A stretch of 64,000 nt of DNA, from the NCBI RefSeq assembly GCF_900129005.1, contig NZ_FQUN01000019.1:1-64000 (forward strand), in the 5' to 3' direction. Position numbers and translations under genes: made by a program. The stretch is from Leeuwenhoekiella marinoflava DSM 3653. GTDB taxonomy: Bacteria; Bacteroidota; Bacteroidia; Flavobacteriales; Flavobacteriaceae. A model generated the notes under the pieces. The model saw only the letters and a program-made list of their open reading frames with translations. It searched no databases and had not been told where the DNA came from. Below, one piece after another: positions 60,382 to 64,000 of the stretch. Numbering within the stretch: position 1 is the first letter of the stretch; every line of letters starts with the position of its first letter.

Positions 60382-61776
60382 ATGAAAGTTAAAAACATCT
60401 GTTGTATTGGGGCCGGATATGTGGGCGGTCCTACGATGGCGATTATCGCCCAAAAATCTCCGGAAATTACCGTAACGGTAGTAGATATCAATGCCAAACG
60501 TATCGCGGCCTGGAATGATCCGGATGTGAATAACATACCGATTTATGAGCCGGGACTGGCTGAAGTGGTGGCAGAAGCGCGAGGACGCAATTTGTTTTTT
60601 TCTACTGATGTAGATGCGGCCATTGATGCGGCGGATATGATTTTTATTTCGGTAAATACGCCTACCAAAACCTATGGAATGGGTAAGGGGATGGCTGCGG
60701 ATTTGAAATACATCGAACTCTGTGCACGGCAAATTGCCCGGATTGCTACCACGGATAAAATCGTCGTGGAGAAATCTACGCTGCCGGTACGTACCGCAGA
60801 AGCATTAAAAAACATACTGGATAATACGGGGAATGGGGTGAATTTTCAAATCCTTTCCAATCCGGAGTTTTTAGCAGAAGGAACTGCGGTAACTGATTTA
60901 CACAAGCCTGATCGGGTCTTAATCGGTGGGGATCTGGATACCGAAGCAGGGCGTGAAGCCATTCAGGCCTTAGTGGATGTTTATGCACATTGGGTAACCG
61001 AAGATAATATTTTAACCACCAATGTCTGGTCTTCGGAATTGTCTAAACTGACTGCCAACGCGTTCTTGGCCCAACGGGTTTCCAGTATCAATGCTTTGTC
61101 AGAATTGTGTGAGGTAACCGGGGCAGACATCAAAGAGGTTTCTAAAGCCATTGGAATGGATAGTCGTATTGGTCCAAAATTTTTACAGGCATCTGTTGGT
61201 TTTGGAGGTTCTTGCTTTCAGAAAGATATTTTAAATCTGGTCTATATCGCGAAGTCTTTTGGTTTGGAAGAAGTGGCAGATTATTGGGAACAGGTGATCA
61301 TTATGAACGACCATCAGAAGCGACGTTTTGCTGCTAAACTGGTAAAAACATTATACAATACCGTTTCCGGAAAGCAAATCGCTATGTTGGGCTGGGCCTT
61401 TAAAAAGGACACCAACGATACCCGGGAATCGGCTTCTATTTATGTAGCGGATTACCTGCTTAACGAGCAGGCTTCTGTAGTGGTGTATGATCCTAAGGTA
61501 ACTGAAGAACAAATCTTAGCAGATCTGGATTATTTGGGAACGCGTTCCGAAGCCGAGAATCGCGCGCTTATCAGGGTGGTGAACTCCGCTGAAGCAGCTT
61601 GTGATCAGGCACACGCCATCGCGATTATGACCGAATGGGATGCCTTTAAGGATTTGGATTGGAATGCTATCTATTCTGATATGCTGAAACCGGCCTTTTT
61701 GTTTGACGGGCGCAGGCTGCTCGATCGTAAGGTTTTGGAGGAAATTGGGTTTGATTTTTATGCGATAGGGAGTTAG
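60382..61776 (+). CDS. ugd: UDP-glucose 6-dehydrogenase
   Basis: The 464-residue enzyme oxidises UDP-glucose to UDP-glucuronate with NAD. Motifs: [20 protein letters not shown] (Rossmann), [33 protein letters not shown], the catalytic Cys in [11 protein letters not shown] and [15 protein letters not shown]. The length and motifs are closer to the long eukaryote-like form. It supplies uronic acid for capsule. Two hairpin repeats (60270-60287, 60340-60359) lie just upstream. Confidence 0.96.
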   Translation: MKVKNICCIGAGYVGGPTMAIIAQKSPEITVTVVDINAKRIAAWNDPDVNNIPIYEPGLAEVVAEARGRNLFFSTDVDAAIDAADMIFISVNTPTKTYGMGKGMAADLKYIELCARQIARIATTDKIVVEKSTLPVRTAEALKNILDNTGNGVNFQILSNPEFLAEGTAVTDLHKPDRVLIGGDLDTEAGREAIQALVDVYAHWVTEDNILTTNVWSSELSKLTANAFLAQRVSSINALSELCEVTGADIKEVSKAIGMDSRIGPKFLQASVGFGGSCFQKDILNLVYIAKSFGLEEVADYWEQVIIMNDHQKRRFAAKLVKTLYNTVSGKQIAMLGWAFKKDTNDTRESASIYVADYLLNEQASVVVYDPKVTEEQILADLDYLGTRSEAENRALIRVVNSAEAACDQAHAIAIMTEWDAFKDLDWNAIYSDMLKPAFLFDGRRLLDRKVLEEIGFDFYAIGS

Positions 61777-61812
61777 TACGATTGAGCAAATAGCTTTCAG
61801 TCGATAGCGTGT

Positions 61813-62282
61813 CACTTCGAGTGAATGAAGCGGAGTGGTGACGGAGCTTTATTTGTATCGAGAAGTCTTCGGGAGTACATGTTTTCGATCGGATTCTGTT
61901 CTCGATACTATATTCTCGCGCTTAGGCGCTCCAACATCACTCGAACTGACTTCGAATGGTCATTTCGAGTGCATGAAGCGGAGTGGTAACGGAGCTTGAT
62001 TTGTATCGAGAAGGGGTTTCAGATCGGCAATTTTAGTTTAAACGGGATTTGTATTGGATAGGTGTTCTCGATATAATGTTCTCGCGCTAGGGCGCTCCAA
62101 CATCACTCGAACTGACAGCGGATTGTCACTTCGAGTGAATTAAGCGGAGTGGTAACGGAGCTTGATTTGTATCGAGAAGGGGTTTCAGATCGGCAATTTT
62201 AGTTTAAACGGGATTTGTATTGGATAGGTGTTCTCGATATAATGTTCTCGCGCTAGGGCGCTCCACCATCACTCGAACTGAC
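61813..62282. repeat. Tandem direct repeats upstream of rfbA
   Basis: Three units start with CA[CT]TTCGAGTG at 61813, 61961 and 62127. The last two are almost identical over 150 nt at a period of 166 nt. Each unit runs AAGCGGAGTGGTAACGGAGC, TTTGTATCGAGAAG ... TTCTCGATA ... GCGCTCCAACATCACTCGAA. Ends are inverted (CACTTCGAGTG versus CACTCGAACTGA). It fills the 541-nt ugd-rfbA gap. Confidence 0.88.
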
Positions 62283-62317
62283 AACAGTTTTTAAATGATA
62301 AATACGCTAACCTTTTA

Positions 62318-63196
62318 ATGAAAGGCATCATTCTGGCAGGCGGGTCCGGTACCCGTTTGTATCCCATAACCCAAGCTGTTTCTAAACAGCTTTTGAATAT
62401 ATACGATAAGCCGATGATCTATTATCCGCTTTCGGTCTTGATGCTAGCAGGTATTCGGGAGATTCTCATTATTTCTACGCCTGAAGATTTACCGCACTTC
62501 AAAAAACTATTAGGAGATGGTTCTACTTTAGGACTTCAGTTTTCTTATGTAACGCAGCCCAAGCCGGAAGGGCTTGCCCAAGCTTTTATATTAGGGGAAT
62601 CTTTTATTGGTGCTGATTCTGTGTGTATGGTTTTGGGTGATAATATTTTTTACGGTCACGGGTTTACCGAGATCCTGCGAACAAGTCTTAAAGACGTCGA
62701 AACATCACACAAAGCCCGTGTTTTTGGATACTATGTTAACGACCCACAGCGTTATGGGGTGGTGGATTTTGATGCCGAAGGCGTGGTTTTAAGTATTGAA
62801 GAAAAGCCCGAAAAGCCCAAGAGTAGTTATGCGGTTACGGGACTGTATTTTTACCCCAATGATGTGGTGCAGAAAGCCAAAGCAGTAAAACCCAGTAAAC
62901 GCGGAGAATTGGAAATCACCAGCCTTAATGAAATGTATCTAAAAGAAGAGAATTTGAGTGTGGAACTTTTAGGGCGCGGGTATGCCTGGTTGGATACCGG
63001 CACGCATGATTCTATGCTAGAGGCCTCTAATTTTATTCATACCATCGAAAAGCGTCAGGGTTTAAAAGTGGCTTGCATAGAAGAAATTGCTTATGATATG
63101 GGGTATATAACCCGAGAAGAATTGATTGCATTGGCAGCACCCTTACAGAAAAATGATTACGGACACTACCTCCTTAAACGCGCCAATCGCTCGTAA
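62318..63196 (+). CDS. rfbA: Glucose-1-phosphate thymidylyltransferase
   Basis: The 292-residue enzyme makes dTDP-glucose from glucose-1-phosphate and dTTP. Motifs: [22 protein letters not shown] (quoted as GGSGTRLYP), [44 protein letters not shown] (core EEKP) and [10 protein letters not shown]. It is the first step of dTDP-rhamnose synthesis, followed by rfbC after 1 nt. Confidence 0.96.
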   Translation: MKGIILAGGSGTRLYPITQAVSKQLLNIYDKPMIYYPLSVLMLAGIREILIISTPEDLPHFKKLLGDGSTLGLQFSYVTQPKPEGLAQAFILGESFIGADSVCMVLGDNIFYGHGFTEILRTSLKDVETSHKARVFGYYVNDPQRYGVVDFDAEGVVLSIEEKPEKPKSSYAVTGLYFYPNDVVQKAKAVKPSKRGELEITSLNEMYLKEENLSVELLGRGYAWLDTGTHDSMLEASNFIHTIEKRQGLKVACIEEIAYDMGYITREELIALAAPLQKNDYGHYLLKRANRS

Positions 63197-63197
63197 T

Positions 63198-63770
63198 ATG
63201 CTTTTTGAACGTTGCAGCATTCCGGATGTGGTTCTCTGTAAGCCCCATGTTTTTAGAGACCAACGGGGTTATTTTATGGAAAGCTTTAGACAAGATCAAC
63301 TTGATGATTTTGTAGGTTTCAAAATCGATTTTTGTCAGGACAATGAATCCCAATCGCAGTTTGGAGTGTTACGGGGATTGCACTATCAAAAAACACCGTT
63401 TTCACAAACCAAGCTGGTGCGCGTTATTGCAGGACGTATTTTAGATGTGGCTGTTGATCTGCGTAAAGGTTCAGCTACTTTTGGTAAACACATAGCGGTG
63501 GAACTTTCCGATACGAATAAATGCCAATTGCTGGTACCGCGTGGATTTGCGCATGGTTTTGTCGTGCTATCCGAGCATGCTATTCTCAATTATAAAAGTG
63601 ACAATTACTACGCTCCCGATTTTGAAGCAGGCATACGGTATAACGATCCTCAATTGAATATCGATTGGGAATTAGATGAAGCAGACTTGCTTTTATCTGC
63701 TAAAGATTTGAGCTTACCGCCTTTTGAAGCCGCTAGCGCATTTGAAGAATCCAATACCTTGTACAAATGA
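63198..63770 (+). CDS. rfbC: dTDP-4-dehydrorhamnose 3,5-epimerase
   Basis: The 190-residue cupin enzyme has HVFRDQRGYFMESFRQDQL, VLRGLHYQKTPFSQTKLVRV (catalytic His in LRGLHYQ), RILDVAVDLRKGS and VPRGFAHGFVVLSE. The ATG at 63198 follows the rfbA stop at once; the longer frame overlaps rfbA out of frame. Its stop overlaps the rfbD start (ATGA). Confidence 0.95.
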   Translation: MLFERCSIPDVVLCKPHVFRDQRGYFMESFRQDQLDDFVGFKIDFCQDNESQSQFGVLRGLHYQKTPFSQTKLVRVIAGRILDVAVDLRKGSATFGKHIAVELSDTNKCQLLVPRGFAHGFVVLSEHAILNYKSDNYYAPDFEAGIRYNDPQLNIDWELDEADLLLSAKDLSLPPFEAASAFEESNTLYK

Positions 63771-64000
63771 TGCATGTGTTGGTAACCGGAAGTAACGGGC
63801 AGTTGGGGTCTGAGTTGCAGGATAGAAGTTTTGATACTTCAGCACAGTTTTTCTTTACAACCAGAGGGCAATTGGATATTACCGATACAGAAGCTGTTGA
63901 AGCATTTATAGTGAAAGAACAAATAACCACTTTGATCAATTGTGCGGCCTATACCGCTGTAGATACTGCAGAAATACAGCAGGAAGCTGCATTGCAGATT
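63767..64000 (+). CDS. rfbD: dTDP-4-dehydrorhamnose reductase (3' end outside window)
   Basis: The first 78 residues are visible: MMHVLVTGSNGQLGSELQ (NADPH-binding GxxGxxG-type motif), QLDITDTEAVEAF and LINCAAYTAVDTAE. It catalyses the last step to dTDP-L-rhamnose. Tandem ATGs at 63767 and 63770 are possible starts. It overlaps rfbC by 4 nt. rfbB (4,6-dehydratase) is not in the window and may lie beyond the right edge. Confidence 0.93.
   Translation, partial: MMHVLVTGSNGQLGSELQDRSFDTSAQFFFTTRGQLDITDTEAVEAFIVKEQITTLINCAAYTAVDTAEIQQEAALQI

Noticed and set aside
1-64000. tRNA, rRNA, tmRNA or known riboswitches
   Set aside because: I scanned the intergenic gaps by eye and saw no cloverleaf, rRNA or riboswitch core; a covariance search would be needed to exclude weak matches.

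Overview
The window comes from the chromosome of a marine-type Flavobacteriaceae (Bacteroidetes) species. Evidence: a type IX secretion sorting domain and a PorP/SprF-family protein, a TonB-dependent receptor, a CHU_C-tailed adhesin, a UpxY-type antiterminator, a long SecA without a C-terminal zinc motif, AT-rich DNA, and promoters that fit the Bacteroidetes pattern (TTG, 17-23 nt, TAnnTTTG). No rRNA, tRNA, CRISPR array, phage or intact insertion sequence was seen.

Layout. 1-4362: 3' end of a cadherin-like adhesin, then a PorP/SprF protein and an OmpA/PD40 protein. 4421-9174: isoprenoid isomerase, a pterin synthase homologue, mannose-6-phosphate isomerase, a DUF4369 lipoprotein, and an alpha/beta hydrolase whose catalytic Ser and Asp are replaced. 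9398-17853: S1/P1 nuclease, two AraC regulators, several membrane or lipoproteins, a DUF429 protein, a SET-domain protein and pncA. 17858-24514: pncB, HtpG, a TetR-UbiB/ABC1 kinase pair and a HAD phosphatase. 24592-26925: small membrane and DUF proteins and two adjacent genes (GntA-like YqcI/YcgG and DUF1989), each broken by one in-frame stop. 27097-35426: SecA, DUF2795, a cobalamin adenosyltransferase, a pseudouridine synthase, a PASTA protein, Ddl and CoaD. 35479-42449: two paralogous secreted proteins, a PqqU-like TonB receptor next to a PQQ-type sugar dehydrogenase, and a SulP transporter.

42834-50573 is a complete trp operon (trpE-G-D-C-F-B-A, minus strand). Upstream of trpE is a leader ORF too short for routine gene calling. 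It has three consecutive Trp codons just before its stop, a 7-nt segment able to pair with the following terminator hairpin, and a consensus promoter. This is a classic ribosome-stalling attenuator. The operon also carries repeat insertions: an in-frame element of about 36 codons in trpF, a shorter one at the start of trpG, and a tandem triplication of the trpC 3' end with a hairpin element.

50574-53944 is about 3.4 kb of non-coding DNA built from interspersed repeats. Five copies share one architecture (a closing stem around two hairpins), and the stems change sequence between copies while staying complementary. 53945-57585 holds YceI, a nitroreductase, MarR, two thioredoxin-fold proteins and a rhodanese. 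57910-64000 is the start of a capsule/exopolysaccharide locus: UpxY, Wzi-like, UDP-glucose dehydrogenase, and rfbA, rfbC and rfbD (the last cut by the window edge), with further dispersed repeats between the genes.
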